NCBI GenBank assembly: GCA_031291725.1
Contig: JARLIM010000033.1
Span: 114,492-178,491, forward strand
Direction of reading: 5' to 3'
Source of the DNA: Acetobacteraceae bacterium
GTDB taxonomy: Bacteria; Pseudomonadota; Alphaproteobacteria; Acetobacterales; Acetobacteraceae
Length of the DNA: 64,000 nt
Position numbers and translations under genes: made by a program. A model generated the notes under the pieces. It worked only from the letters and a program-made list of their open reading frames with translations, did not search any database and was not told the origin of the DNA. Shown one piece after another: positions 27,637-37,399 of the stretch (its first letter is position 1; each line of letters begins with the position of its first letter).

Positions 27637-29021
27637 CAATCGGCTCCGATCCGGGCAGGTGGTTTGGCGGCAAGACGCAGCAGCGAGGCAATGGCGGCGC
27701 AGCTGGCGAAGCCGCAGCCAAGCATCAGCGCCATGCGCGGGCCATGCTCGGGCACCAGACGGAAACACACCGCCACCAGCGCTGCCCCACTCGCCTGCCC
27801 CATATTGCGGGAAATCGACACGATGCCGGAGGCACCGCCGCTGCGATGCGGCGGGGCGGCACTCATCAGCGCTTTCAGATTGGGGGCCTGAAACAATCCG
27901 AACCCGCCACCGCACAGCAGCAACCGCCAGATGATGTCGGCATAGCTCGGATGCATCGGCAAGCTGGACAGCAGCAACATGCCCACCGCCAACGTGCCCA
28001 ATCCAATGCCACCGAGCAGCCCGGTGGAATAGCGATCCGCCATTCGCCCAGACACCGGCGCCAGCGAGGCCACGATGGCGGGCCACGGGGTGAGCAGAAT
28101 ACCAGCCTCCACCTGACTTAATCCGAGACTGCCGGTGAACAGGAAGGGCAGCGAGACGAACGCCAAACCCTGCGTGGCGAAGGCGCAAATCGAGGTGAGC
28201 GAGGAGAGCGCGAACACCTTGTTGCGAAACAAATCCAACGCCAGCATCGGCGCCGGATGCCCGCTCTGCCGCCGCAACAGCGAGACCAGGCACACCACCG
28301 CCGCCAGCCACTCGGCGGCCATCTCCTGCAATCCGCCGCCATGGCCTGCGCTGTCGATGCCGAGCACGATCAGCACGAACGTCATCCCCGCCAACACCGC
28401 CGCCACCACGTCAAACGGATGGCTGGAGCGCGTGGTGTTCGGCAGATATTTCCAACCGACGAACATCGCGGCCACACCCATCGGCACGTTGATGAAGAAC
28501 AGATAGGGCCAGGGGCCGAACGACAGGATCAGCGACGCCAGGCTGGGGCCAGCGGTGAACGAGGCCCCCACGAACAGCGCATTCATCCCCACCCCGCGCC
28601 CGAGCAGATGCGGCGGATAGATGAAGCGCACCAAGGCCAGATTCACGCTCACCACCGCCGCCGCTCCCAAGCCCTGCAACACGCGGGCAGAGGCGAGGAT
28701 CGGCAATGTCCAGGACAGGGCGCAGAGGATCGAGGCGCTGGTGAACACCACCAGCCCACCCAGATAGACCCGGCGATGGCCGACAATCTCCCCCAGCGAG
28801 GCGAAGGGCAGCAAGGTGGCCACCAGCGACAGCTGATACGCGCTCACCACCCAAATCGACGTCGCCGCATCGGTGTGCAGATCATGGGCAATGCGCGGCA
28901 ATGCGGTATTGACGATGGCGATGTCGAACGTGGCCATCGACACGGCCAGCAGCACGGCCAGCATCGCCATGCGCCGCTGCGATGGTGGTAGCCCCTGATC
29001 GGCTTGATATGGAAGTTGCAT
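27636..29021 (-). CDS. MFS transporter, DHA2 (EmrB/QacA) family
   Basis: About 461 aa with 14 predicted membrane segments. Motif A-like GEIVGHRRVYLGGL and the DHA2 motif C region ALFVGASFTAGPSLASLI are visible, with an N-terminal LAVSMATFDIAIVNTALPRIAHDL characteristic of EmrB/QacA. The start is ATG 29021 (GGGGA 6 nt upstream) or ATG 29027. These are proton-driven drug or metabolite exporters. Coupling to fahA by TGATG suggests export linked to aromatic catabolism, but the substrate is unknown. Confidence 0.87.
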   Translation of the reverse strand: MQLPYQADQGLPPSQRRMAMLAVLLAVSMATFDIAIVNTALPRIAHDLHTDAATSIWVVSAYQLSLVATLLPFASLGEIVGHRRVYLGGLVVFTSASILCALSWTLPILASARVLQGLGAAAVVSVNLALVRFIYPPHLLGRGVGMNALFVGASFTAGPSLASLILSFGPWPYLFFINVPMGVAAMFVGWKYLPNTTRSSHPFDVVAAVLAGMTFVLIVLGIDSAGHGGGLQEMAAEWLAAVVCLVSLLRRQSGHPAPMLALDLFRNKVFALSSLTSICAFATQGLAFVSLPFLFTGSLGLSQVEAGILLTPWPAIVASLAPVSGRMADRYSTGLLGGIGLGTLAVGMLLLSSLPMHPSYADIIWRLLLCGGGFGLFQAPNLKALMSAAPPHRSGGASGIVSISRNMGQASGAALVAVCFRLVPEHGPRMALMLGCGFASCAAIASLLRLAAKPPARIGAD

Positions 29022-29108
29022 CGTCATTCCCCGCCGCCGGGGCAAACTATGTCACGCGGCGATGCGGCAACTGAACCCGCCCCATCGCAGGGCAGCCAGG
29101 ACGTTCCT

Positions 29109-29120
29109 TGCAATGACGGT
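29109..29120. repeat. half-copy of the dispersed palindrome
   Basis: TTGCAATGACGG matches one arm of the CGTCATTGCG palindrome family, without its partner arm. It lies in the 119-nt gap between the MFS and dioxygenase genes, which otherwise shows nothing clear. Confidence 0.3.
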
Positions 29121-29140
29121 TTGGAGGGGGCAGTCGCCAT

Positions 29141-29917
29141 CTACCCGAACGTATAGGCATCCATCCGCACCACACCGCGATCCGCACTGTCGTGAATCCG
29201 CTTCGCCTGTGCGCCCTCCCCCCCGGCACCGAAGGCGACAAAGATCGGCAGCAGATGCTCATCCGTCGGATGGTTCTCCACCGCACCGGGGGCCAATGCG
29301 CGATATTTGTCGAGTGCCGCCACATCGCCGCGGGTCAGCGCGTCTTCCATCCAGGCGGAGAAGGCCAGCACATCGGGCGGCTGCGGGGTGGCGGGGGTTT
29401 CTGCGTAGAAGCGGTGCAGATTATGGGTGAAGGTGCCGGAGCCGATCACCAACACATCCTCTGCCCGCAACCCGGCCAGCGCACGACCGACGGCGATGTG
29501 ATGCGCCGGGCCTTCATGGGGCTGGATCGCCACCGGGATCACCGGAATATCGGCGGCGGGATACATCAGCTTCAGCGGCACCCACACGCCGTGATCGAAG
29601 CCACGATGGGGGTCGATGCCGACCTGCAACCCGGCATCGGCCAACATATGCGCCACGCGACCGGCCAGTGCCGGGGCGCCGGGGGCGGGATATTGCATCT
29701 CGAACAGCCGCCGCTCGGAGCCGCCGAAATCGTAGATCATCGCTGGATGCGCGGCCGTGCCCACCGCGGGAATCCGGGTCAGCCAATGCGCGGTGGCGAT
29801 CACGATGGCCTTCGGACGCGGCAAGGTGCCCGCCACACTCTCCAGAAAATCGCGCGACGGCAGATCCTGCAACAGAATGCGGGGTGAGCCGTGGCTGATG
29901 AACAGGCTGGGCAGCAT
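29141..29917 (-). CDS. DODA/LigB-type extradiol dioxygenase, copy 1
   Basis: The 258-aa class III ring-cleaving dioxygenase family protein has metal-ligand candidates in FISHGSP (His), ATAHWLT (His), GFDHGVWVPL (His) and GSGTFTHNLH. NHPTDEHLLPIF near the C-terminus is typical of the YgiD/4,5-DOPA-dioxygenase subfamily. The start is ATG 29917 with GCGAGG 7 nt upstream. It is a close paralogue of the next gene upstream (29941-30717), a tandem duplication. The aromatic substrate is unknown. Confidence 0.9.
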   Translation of the reverse strand: MLPSLFISHGSPRILLQDLPSRDFLESVAGTLPRPKAIVIATAHWLTRIPAVGTAAHPAMIYDFGGSERRLFEMQYPAPGAPALAGRVAHMLADAGLQVGIDPHRGFDHGVWVPLKLMYPAADIPVIPVAIQPHEGPAHHIAVGRALAGLRAEDVLVIGSGTFTHNLHRFYAETPATPQPPDVLAFSAWMEDALTRGDVAALDKYRALAPGAVENHPTDEHLLPIFVAFGAGGEGAQAKRIHDSADRGVVRMDAYTFG

Positions 29918-29940
29918 GGGGAAACCTCGCAAAAACGCTT

Positions 29941-30717
29941 TCAGGCGAAGGTATACGCATCCATCCGCAACACGCCATGGTCTGTGCTGGAATGCACGCT
30001 GGTGCCCTTCGCCCCCTCACCCGCCGCACCGAGGGCTGTGAAGATCGGCAGCAAATGCTCGTCCGTCGGGTGGTTCTGCACGGCAAACGGGGCTTGGGTG
30101 CGATAGTTGAGCAGCGCTTGCGTGTCGCCCGCCACCAGCTTCGCATCCATCCACGCCGAGAACGCCACCACATCGGCAGGTGCTGTGGCATCCTCCGCAT
30201 GGCCGAAATAGCGGCGCAGATCATGGGTGAAGCTGCCCGAGCCAAGCACCAGCACGCCCTCGTTGCGCAGACCGGCCAGCGCGCGACCGAGCGCCATGTG
30301 ATGCGCCGGGCCGTAATGCGGCTGCACCGCAATCGGCACCACCGGAATATCGGCACCCGGATACATCAGCTTCAACGGCACCCACACGCCATGATCATAG
30401 CCACGGCGCGGATCGAGGGCGACCGGCAGGCCGGCATTGGCGATGGTGTCAGCAATCCGTTCGGCCAGTTCCGGCACACCGGGGGCGGGGTATTGCTGAT
30501 GGAACAGCCGCTCATCGAAGCCGCCGAAATCGTAAATCATCTCTGGCCTGGCCGCACTGCCCACGGCGGGGCTGCGGGTGAGCCAATGGGCGGAAACCAC
30601 CGCAATCGCGCGCGGCTTGGGCAATTGTGCGGCCACGCCCTGTAGAAAGTCTCGCGCCGGGATGTCCTGCAGGATGATCATCGGGGAGCCGTGGCTGACA
30701 AACATCGTTGGCATCAT
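29941..30717 (-). CDS. DODA/LigB-type extradiol dioxygenase, copy 2
   Basis: Same length (258 aa) and same motif order as the neighbour: FVSHGSP, VSAHWLT, GYDHGVWVPLKLMYP, GSGSFTHDLR, NHPTDEHLLPIF. By eye well over half the residues match. Differences cluster around residues 15-40 and 170-195, so substrate preference may differ. It lies 36 nt downstream of doxX and 23 nt upstream of copy 1, consistent with one operon under the divergent LysR. Confidence 0.9.
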   Translation of the reverse strand: MMPTMFVSHGSPMIILQDIPARDFLQGVAAQLPKPRAIAVVSAHWLTRSPAVGSAARPEMIYDFGGFDERLFHQQYPAPGVPELAERIADTIANAGLPVALDPRRGYDHGVWVPLKLMYPGADIPVVPIAVQPHYGPAHHMALGRALAGLRNEGVLVLGSGSFTHDLRRYFGHAEDATAPADVVAFSAWMDAKLVAGDTQALLNYRTQAPFAVQNHPTDEHLLPIFTALGAAGEGAKGTSVHSSTDHGVLRMDAYTFA

Positions 30718-30753
30718 GACACGAGACTTTCTGTTGGGTCGTCGTCGCGAAAA

Positions 30754-31161
30754 TCAGGCGGACTTCACCGAAGAGCGCAGCGCATAGGCACCATCGCCCA
30801 GACCGGCCAGCGCCAGCAATGCCACGATCCAGAAGGCCGGGAATTCCCAGCCGCCATGCGCATTGGTGAAGAAGAAGCCAGCAGCGCCATGCACGGTGAC
30901 AATCGCGCCGAGCAGAACCGGCACCATCGCCAGTGCGGCATACCGCGCATACACACCCAGCAGCAGCGCCACGCCACCGAGCAATTCGACGGCAATCACC
31001 AGATAGGCCAGCGCACCCGGCAGGCCGAGCGATTGGAAGAAACCAGCGGTGCCGGCCGGGGTGAAGACGAAAATCTTCAGGCTGACATGGGCCAAGGACA
31101 GCACGCCCAAGGCAACGCGCAGGGCAAAGGCGGCATAGGGGGCAAAACGGGTGTCGATCAT
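30754..31161 (-). CDS. DoxX-family membrane protein
   Basis: A 135-aa protein with four membrane helices and the DoxX pattern FALRVALGVLSLAHVSLKIF, LPGALAYLVIAVELLGGVALLLGVYARYAAL and FFFTNAHGGWEFPAFWIVALLALAGLGDGAYAL; GGWEFP is the diagnostic stretch. The ATG at 31161 follows GGAG. DoxX/DoxD proteins are linked to respiratory quinone and thiosulfate redox or detoxification. It heads the operon with two ring-cleavage dioxygenases. Confidence 0.88.
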   Translation of the reverse strand: MIDTRFAPYAAFALRVALGVLSLAHVSLKIFVFTPAGTAGFFQSLGLPGALAYLVIAVELLGGVALLLGVYARYAALAMVPVLLGAIVTVHGAAGFFFTNAHGGWEFPAFWIVALLALAGLGDGAYALRSSVKSA

Positions 31162-31239
31162 GTGGAAACTCTCCTCAATGCCCGGTTCGGGCGTGGACAG
31201 AAGATACGCACAGTTGATGGGTGCATGGAGCTGCCGAAG

Positions 31240-31260
31240 TTTGTACAATCTCCATACAAA
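31240..31260. promoter_or_regulatory. dyad TTTGTA-N9-TACAAA, candidate LysR operator
   Basis: Perfect 6-bp inverted half-sites TTTGTA (31240-31245) and TACAAA (31255-31260) with a 9-bp spacer lie in the divergent gap between doxX and lysR. LysR-type regulators bind T-N11-A dyads of this kind upstream of their targets and themselves. Assignment to this regulator is inference. Confidence 0.55.
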
Positions 31261-31280
31261 AATGCATGAAAGTGTCACTC

Positions 31281-32192
31281 ATGGAGAACATGCCGGATTG
31301 GGACGATCTGCGGATTTTCCTCGCCATCGCCCGCCATCGCACCCTCTCCGCCGCCGCCCGCGTGTTGGGCGTGCAGCAGCCAACCATGGGGCGGCGTCTG
31401 GCAGCCTTGGAATGTCGCCTCGGCACCAAGCTGCTCACCCGCACGCCTTCCGGTTACGTGCTGACCAAGGAGGGTGAAGCGGTGCTCGGCAACGTCGAGC
31501 GGATCGAGGCTGAAGCGTTGTCGGTGGCGCGGCAGATTGCCGGGGCCGATATCCGGCTGGAGGGCATCATTCGCCTGACCACGGTGGAAAGCCTCGCCGC
31601 CTTGGTGCTCTCGCCGGTGCTGGCGAAATTTCGTCGCTCGCATCCGTTGGTGGAATTGGAGTTGGTCGCCAACCCGCGCGCGCTTTCGTTGATCAAGCGC
31701 GAGGCGGATGTGGCGTTGCGGGTGGCGCGGTTCGAGCAGGCCGATATCGTGGCGCGCAAGGTGGGCCGTATCGGCTATGGGCTGTATGCGGCACAGAGTT
31801 ATCTGGATTGCCACGGTATGCCGAATTGGCGGCAGGGGGCGGCGGGGCAGGACCTGTTGCTCACCGAGGCCGATTATCTGCACACGCCGGAGATGGCATG
31901 GCTGCGCGGCATCGCCCCACAGGCGCGGGTGTCGTTGTCCTGCAATTCCCGCCTGATGCAGCTTTACGCCGCGCGCGCGGGCATGGGGCTGGCCTGCCTA
32001 TCGTGCCACATCGCCGATGAAGTGCCGGAACTGGTGCGGCTCGACCCACCACCCAACGCATCTCCGCTGCCGAAACGGGATCTCTGGCTCGGCACCCATG
32101 CCGATCTGCGCCACACTCCCCGCATCCGGGCGTTCATGGACGCCGTGGTGGAGGGGTTGCACGCAGCGTCCGAGCGGTTGGACCCGGAGTGA
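31281..32192 (+). CDS. LysR-family transcriptional regulator
   Basis: About 303 aa, with an N-terminal winged HTH (DDLRIFLAIARHRTLSAAARVLGVQQPTMGRRLAALE; AARVLGVQQPTMGRRL is the recognition part) and a periplasmic-binding-like effector domain from about residue 90. The start is ATG 31281; ATG 31266 is also possible. It is transcribed divergently from doxX and the two dioxygenases, the classical arrangement for a LysR controlling an adjacent catabolic or detoxification operon. Confidence 0.9.
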   Translation: MENMPDWDDLRIFLAIARHRTLSAAARVLGVQQPTMGRRLAALECRLGTKLLTRTPSGYVLTKEGEAVLGNVERIEAEALSVARQIAGADIRLEGIIRLTTVESLAALVLSPVLAKFRRSHPLVELELVANPRALSLIKREADVALRVARFEQADIVARKVGRIGYGLYAAQSYLDCHGMPNWRQGAAGQDLLLTEADYLHTPEMAWLRGIAPQARVSLSCNSRLMQLYAARAGMGLACLSCHIADEVPELVRLDPPPNASPLPKRDLWLGTHADLRHTPRIRAFMDAVVEGLHAASERLDPE

Positions 32193-32223
32193 TCAACGCT
32201 CCGGCTCCAACCGGCTGTCCGGC

Positions 32224-33264
32224 CTATGGCGTGTTGAGGAACGCGGCCAAATCCTTCGCGTAGAACTTGGCAAACGCCGTGGTGCCATGCCCGCGCGTCT
32301 CGGTGCTGGCCGGGATGAGCAGCAATTTGCCGTTCTTCACCTTCTGCAAAGCGGCCACCGTGATGCCGGTCTCAGGCGGGTTGCGCTCGTCATCGGCGGA
32401 ATTGATCGCCAGCACGCGGGCGGTGATTTTGTCGAGATTGGCCGAGGCGTCGTAATCTTCCGACGACGCCCATTGATACACGAAATCATTGGCATCCGGC
32501 AGCTTTGCCGCCAGTCGCTCATCGACCAGCGCGTTGGCCTTGGCCGATGTGGGCGCCATGTTCTGATAGGCCAGGGTGCCGCCGCTGGTGGCGATGCCGA
32601 ACATCGCATTGACCATGCGCAGCGATTGCGGCGGGGCGGTGTAGTCGCCGTTCATATAGCTCGGGTCTTGCCGGATGGTCTCCACCAGCAATCGCCGCAT
32701 CATCCAGTTGCGGCTGGCCATCGCGGTGGGCTGCGAGGCCATCGGGGCCAGGGTGTCCATGAAATCGGGGTGCGCCTCACCCCACATCCAGGTCTGCATC
32801 CCGCCCATCGAATTGCCCATCACCAGACGCAGATGCTTCACCGCCAGACCCTCGATCAGGGCGCGGAACTGGGCGTTGACCATGTCTGTGTAGTCATAGT
32901 GCGGGAACTTGCCGCGCATGCCATCAGACGGCTTGCTGGATTTCCCGGCACCGAGTGCATCGGGCAGGATGATGAAGTATTTCGACGCATCCAGCGCCTG
33001 ACCGGGGCCGAAAAGCTGGCCAGCGAAGGCAGGCGTGAGCATTGACGCGCCGGAGCCCGCGGTGCCGTGCAGGATCAGCACGGCGGGGTGGGATTTGTCG
33101 CCGATGGTGGTGACGTGAATTGTCACCTCCGGCAGCGTCTCGCCGGAATGGAAGCGGAAATTCTTCAGCGTCACATCCTGCGCCTGCGGGGCGGGATAGT
33201 CGGCTGCGAAGGCGGGGGCGGTGAGAGCGAGCAGGAGAGCTGCCGTTTGCAAAAGGCGCTTCAT
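32224..33264 (-). CDS. secreted MetX-like alpha/beta hydrolase
   Basis: This 346-aa protein has a cleavable signal peptide (KRLLQTAALLLALTAPAFA then AD). Its alpha/beta fold resembles homoserine O-acetyltransferase: LILHGTAGSG, nucleophile elbow GNSMGGMQTW, acid in NSADDERNPPETG, and His in RGHGTTAF. The start is ATG 33264 after GAGGAAACC. The signal peptide argues against methionine synthesis, so it is probably a periplasmic esterase or acyltransferase. It is transcribed divergently from gor. Confidence 0.85.
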   Translation of the reverse strand: MKRLLQTAALLLALTAPAFAADYPAPQAQDVTLKNFRFHSGETLPEVTIHVTTIGDKSHPAVLILHGTAGSGASMLTPAFAGQLFGPGQALDASKYFIILPDALGAGKSSKPSDGMRGKFPHYDYTDMVNAQFRALIEGLAVKHLRLVMGNSMGGMQTWMWGEAHPDFMDTLAPMASQPTAMASRNWMMRRLLVETIRQDPSYMNGDYTAPPQSLRMVNAMFGIATSGGTLAYQNMAPTSAKANALVDERLAAKLPDANDFVYQWASSEDYDASANLDKITARVLAINSADDERNPPETGITVAALQKVKNGKLLLIPASTETRGHGTTAFAKFYAKDLAAFLNTP

Positions 33265-33398
33265 CGGTTTCCTCGGGGCTTTAGTGTGGGGCCGAGCTTG
33301 CGGAGTTTGCGCGGCGTCGGCAAGCCTGCCATGTGGCGGTTTGACGCGGGCGACCTGCGCGCCCATCTCTAGCGGCAACGATTGGGAGCCTGCGCATC

Positions 33399-34769
33399 AT
33401 GTCCTACGACTTCGACCTTTTCGTCATCGGCGGCGGTTCCGGCGGGGTGCGCTGTGCGCGCATTGCGGCGGGGCTGGGGGCCAAGGTGGCGGTTGCCGAG
33501 GCGCGGTTCTGGGGCGGCACCTGCGTCAATGTGGGCTGCGTGCCGAAAAAGCTGATGGTGATGGCCGCCGAATACGGCAACACCTCCGCCGACAGCGCAG
33601 GCTTCGGCTGGGGCATCGCCGCCACCGAGCATGATTGGAACGCGCTGATCGATGCCAAAAACAAAGAGATCAGCCGCCTCAACGGCATCTATACGCGGCT
33701 GCTCACCGGCTCGAACGTCGCGATTTTCGAAGCCTTCGCGCGTCTGACCGGCCCGCATACGCTCGATGTCGGCGGCAAGACCGTCACCGCCGAACGCATC
33801 GTGATCGCCACTGGCGGCAAGCCCTCCGTGCCGGAATTTCCGGGGGCGGAGCATTGCATCATTTCCGACGACGCCTTCTATCTGCCGCATCGCCCACGCC
33901 GCGTCGCGCTGCTCGGCGGCGGCTATATCGCGGTGGAATTCGCGGGCATCTTCGCCGGCCTCGGCAGCGAGGTCGATCTGATCATGCGCCAGCCACTCCC
34001 GCTGCGCGGCTTCGATGAGGATCTGCGCACCGGCCTCAACGAGGCGCTGATCGCCAATGGCGTGAACGTGCATGGCGGCGCGGCGGTGGTGAAGGTCACG
34101 GCGGAGAATGGCTTCAAGCAGGTGCATCTGGCCAATGGCGAGATGATCGAAACCGATCTCGTCTTCGCAGCCCTTGGCCGCGCGCCCGCCGTGGACGGTC
34201 TGGGGCTGGAGACTGTCGGTGTGACGCTGAACGACAAAGGCGCGATTGCGGTGGGGGAGCTGGGCGCGACCAACGTGCCCAACATCTACGCCATCGGCGA
34301 CGTGACGGACCGGCTGAACCTGACCCCGGTGGCGATTGCCGAAGGGCATTCGCTGGCGGAGGCGTTGTATGGCCAAGGTCCGCGCGCCTGGGATTTGGAC
34401 CGGGTGGCAACCGCGGTGTTCTCCATCCCGCCGCTGGCAACCGTGGGCCTCACCGAGGAGCAGGCGGCACAGAATGGTCCGGTGGATGTCTATATCTCCC
34501 GCTTCACCCCAATGCGCCACACCCTCAGCGGGCGGGCGCGCAAGACGATGATGAAGCTGCTGGTCGATCAGGCCAGCCAGCGTGTCGTCGGTGCCCACAT
34601 GATCGGCGAAGACGCGCCGGAGATTATCCAGGGCCTGTCGATCGCCATCAACACCGGCGCCACCAAGGGCGATTTCGACCGCACGGTGGGCATCCATCCC
34701 ACCGCCGCCGAGGAGTTCGTGACGATGCGAACGCGAACACGGGTGGCTGGAATGTTGGCGGCTGAGTAG
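33399..34769 (+). CDS. gor: glutathione-disulfide reductase
   Basis: The 456-aa flavoprotein has the FAD dinucleotide motif VIGGGSGG, redox pair GGTCVNVGCVPKK, NAD(P)-binding LLGGGYIAVEFAGI, FAD site IYAIGDVTDR, and dimer-interface HPTAAEE with the catalytic His-Glu. RFWGGTCVNVGC and HPTAAEEFVTMR favour glutathione reductase over lipoamide dehydrogenase or mercuric reductase. It keeps glutathione reduced; gshB is in the same window. Confidence 0.93.
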   Translation: MSYDFDLFVIGGGSGGVRCARIAAGLGAKVAVAEARFWGGTCVNVGCVPKKLMVMAAEYGNTSADSAGFGWGIAATEHDWNALIDAKNKEISRLNGIYTRLLTGSNVAIFEAFARLTGPHTLDVGGKTVTAERIVIATGGKPSVPEFPGAEHCIISDDAFYLPHRPRRVALLGGGYIAVEFAGIFAGLGSEVDLIMRQPLPLRGFDEDLRTGLNEALIANGVNVHGGAAVVKVTAENGFKQVHLANGEMIETDLVFAALGRAPAVDGLGLETVGVTLNDKGAIAVGELGATNVPNIYAIGDVTDRLNLTPVAIAEGHSLAEALYGQGPRAWDLDRVATAVFSIPPLATVGLTEEQAAQNGPVDVYISRFTPMRHTLSGRARKTMMKLLVDQASQRVVGAHMIGEDAPEIIQGLSIAINTGATKGDFDRTVGIHPTAAEEFVTMRTRTRVAGMLAAE

Positions 34770-34853
34770 CCAAACCCGGTTTGTGCGCAATAAACTGCGC
34801 TTGGTTTCCGGCGGATTGAACCATTCTGCCGATTTGTCTTGTGGAAAGTGAGA

Positions 34854-36230
34854 ATGACCCAGTCCTGGACGCCCAATTCCTGGCGCAACAAGCCGATCCG
34901 CCAGGTTCCGGCATACCCCGACCCGGCGAAGCTGGCCGCGATGGAGAGCAAGCTTGCCTCCTATCCGCCGCTGGTGTTTGCCGGTGAGGCCCGCCGTCTG
35001 AAGGCGCAATTGGCCGCCGTGCAGGAGGGCCGCGCCATCGTGTTGCAGGGCGGTGACTGCGCCGAGGCGTTTGGCGATTTCACCGCCAACATCATTCGCG
35101 ACACCTTCCGCGTGCTGCTGCAAATGGCCGTGGTGCTCACCTTCGGTGCCTCGCTGCCGGTGGTGAAATTGGGCCGCATGGCCGGGCAATTCGCCAAGCC
35201 GCGCTCATCTGAAACCGAGACGTTCGGCGATGACACCTTCCTCACCTATCGCGGCGACATCATCAACGGCCCGCAATTCAGCTCTCAATCCCGCACGCCG
35301 GACCCGCAGCGGATGGAAATGGGCTATTTCCAATCCGCCGGCACGCTGAACCTGCTGCGCGCGTTCGCCAGCGGCGGTTATGCCGATCTGCATGAGGTTC
35401 ATCGCTGGAATCTCGGCTTCGTCGAACGCTCGCCGCTCGCCGCCCGCTACAGCGAACTCTCCTCGCGCATCGACGAAACCCTGCGCTTCATGACCGCCTG
35501 CGGCATGACGTCGGAGAACACGCGCGAGATGCGCGAGACGGATTTCTACGTCAGCCATGAGGCGCTGTTGCTGCCCTATGAGCAGGCGATGACCCGCGTG
35601 GACAGCACCTCCGGCGATACCTATGCCTGTTCGGCGCATTTCCTGTGGATCGGCGACCGCACCCGCCAGCCCGATGGCGCGCATGTGGAATTCCTGCGCG
35701 GCGTGCGCAATCCGCTCGGCATCAAGGTGGGGCCGACCACCGATCCGGACGAGCTGATCCGCCTGATCGACATCCTCAACCCGACCGACGAAGCCGGCCG
35801 CATCACGCTGATCGCGCGGATGGGGGCTGAGAAGGTCGAAAAGCTGCTGCCGCCGATCCTGCGCCGCGTGCGCCAGGAAGGTCGGAAAGTGGCGTGGCTG
35901 TGCGACCCGATGCACGGCAACACCATCTCGACGGCTGCCAAGGTCAAGACGCGCAATTTCGACGCGATCCTGACCGAAGTGCGTCGCTTCTTCGACGCCC
36001 ATGCCGCAGAAGGCACCTGGGCAGGTGGCGTGCACATCGAAATGACCGGCCGTCAGGTGACGGAATGCGTCGGCGGGGCGCATCAGCTCACCGAAGCCGA
36101 TCTGGGCGATGCCTACGAAACCTTCTGCGATCCGCGCCTGAACGCCGAGCAATCGCTGGAACTGGCGTTCCTGGTGGCGGAGGAATTGAAGGCGCGTCGT
36201 CTGCCGCAGACGGCGGTGGCGGCCCAGTAG
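34854..36230 (+). CDS. aroG: 3-deoxy-7-phosphoheptulonate synthase, class II
   Basis: The 458-aa protein matches plant/Mycobacterium-type (class II) DAHP synthase: [23 protein letters not shown] with the metal-binding Cys, [47 protein letters not shown] and GGVHIEMTG. It catalyses the first step of the shikimate pathway. The ATG at 34854 follows GGAAAGTGAG. Its TAG shares a base with the GTG of the next gene. Confidence 0.94.
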   Translation: MTQSWTPNSWRNKPIRQVPAYPDPAKLAAMESKLASYPPLVFAGEARRLKAQLAAVQEGRAIVLQGGDCAEAFGDFTANIIRDTFRVLLQMAVVLTFGASLPVVKLGRMAGQFAKPRSSETETFGDDTFLTYRGDIINGPQFSSQSRTPDPQRMEMGYFQSAGTLNLLRAFASGGYADLHEVHRWNLGFVERSPLAARYSELSSRIDETLRFMTACGMTSENTREMRETDFYVSHEALLLPYEQAMTRVDSTSGDTYACSAHFLWIGDRTRQPDGAHVEFLRGVRNPLGIKVGPTTDPDELIRLIDILNPTDEAGRITLIARMGAEKVEKLLPPILRRVRQEGRKVAWLCDPMHGNTISTAAKVKTRNFDAILTEVRRFFDAHAAEGTWAGGVHIEMTGRQVTECVGGAHQLTEADLGDAYETFCDPRLNAEQSLELAFLVAEELKARRLPQTAVAAQ

Positions 36231-37348
36231 TGGGCAACGACCTCAACGCGGACATCGCGGCCCGGACCGATGTCTATTTCAACCGCACCCGCGCGGTCGT
36301 CGAGCGTTTCGGCGACGTACGGGTTACCTACGCGGTGTTTCTGCGCCGCCCGGTGATCTCGGCCCCGCGCTTGATGCTGGACTGGCTCACCGCGGCCGCA
36401 GAAGCGCGTGGGACGCGATTTGATGTTGAGGTCACGCACCCCGAAGGCCAATGGGTCGGCGCGGGTGAGCCTCTGGTCTATATTTCCGGCCAATTCAGCC
36501 AACTGGCCGATCTTGAAACGCTGATGCTGCAAAAGACGGGGGCTGCCTGTGTGGCGGCCCATCACGCTTATCAGATGGCGCTGTCACTGCCCAACGTGCC
36601 GTTCCTGGCGATGGATGCGCGGCATTGTGCCGGGGCGGAGATGCAGGAATTGATGGCCTATGCCGCCTCGGTGGGCAGCGATGCCGCCCGGCGCGAGGGC
36701 GCACGCGGCTTCACCGGCAACGCCACGGATGGCACCGCGCATTATTTCGGCGCCGCGCACGGCTATGGCACGATGCCGCATGCCCTGATCGGCTATGCGG
36801 GATCCACCCTGCGCGCGGCCGAGATGTTCCATGAGACATTCCCGGAGTCACCGCTGACGGTGCTGGTCGATTATTTCGGCCGGGAGGTCACCGACGCGCT
36901 GGAAGTCTGCGCCCGCTTCCCCGAGATCGCTGCGGCCGGTCGGCTCGCCGTGCGGCTGGACACCCATGGTGGCCGGTTCCTCGAAGGGCTGGACCCGGCG
37001 GAGAGCTATGCCGTGCTGGAACGCCATGCGCCGGGAGCGATCCGTCGGTATCGCTCGGATGTCGAACTGCGCGCACTGGTCGGCACCGGGGTTTCGGCGG
37101 CGGCGATTTGGCGGATGCGTGAGTCGCTGGATCACGCCGGCTACCCTGCGGTGAAGATCATCGCCTCGTCGGGCTTCAACGTGGAGAAATGCCGCGTGAT
37201 GGCCGATGCCCGCGCACCGATTGACGTGATCGGCACCGGCAGCTTCATTCCCGACCATTGGAACGAAACCTACGCCACCGCCGACATCGTCGAATATGAC
37301 GGCCAGCCACGGGTGAAGGTGGGGCGTGAGTTCCTGTTGCGGCGGTAG
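36230..37348 (+). CDS. pncB: nicotinate phosphoribosyltransferase-like protein
   Basis: A 372-aa type II phosphoribosyltransferase-fold protein. Visible signatures are DVYFNRTRAV, a FLAMDARHCAGAEM stretch with the His site, GFTGNATDGTAHYFG, LVDYFGREVTDAL, RLDTHGGRFLEG, IIASSGFNVEKC and GTGSFIPDHW. NAPRTases salvage nicotinate to NaMN. The GTG at 36230 overlaps the aroG stop by one base (TAGTG). The form lacks some N-terminal parts of E. coli PncB and looks like the alphaproteobacterial short type. Confidence 0.85.
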   Translation: MGNDLNADIAARTDVYFNRTRAVVERFGDVRVTYAVFLRRPVISAPRLMLDWLTAAAEARGTRFDVEVTHPEGQWVGAGEPLVYISGQFSQLADLETLMLQKTGAACVAAHHAYQMALSLPNVPFLAMDARHCAGAEMQELMAYAASVGSDAARREGARGFTGNATDGTAHYFGAAHGYGTMPHALIGYAGSTLRAAEMFHETFPESPLTVLVDYFGREVTDALEVCARFPEIAAAGRLAVRLDTHGGRFLEGLDPAESYAVLERHAPGAIRRYRSDVELRALVGTGVSAAAIWRMRESLDHAGYPAVKIIASSGFNVEKCRVMADARAPIDVIGTGSFIPDHWNETYATADIVEYDGQPRVKVGREFLLRR

Positions 37349-37362
37349 GGGGTTTTTAAATA

Positions 37363-37395
37363 CCCGTCATAGCACGTGCCGCGCCGCAATGACGG
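37363..37395. repeat. dispersed CGTCATTGCG palindrome, copy 3
   Basis: CCCGTCAT and ATGACGG arms flank a GC-rich middle (AGCACGTGCCGCGCCGCA). It occupies most of the 51-nt gap between convergent pncB and mtnC stops, again a terminator position. Confidence 0.5.
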
Positions 37396-37399
37396 AGTC

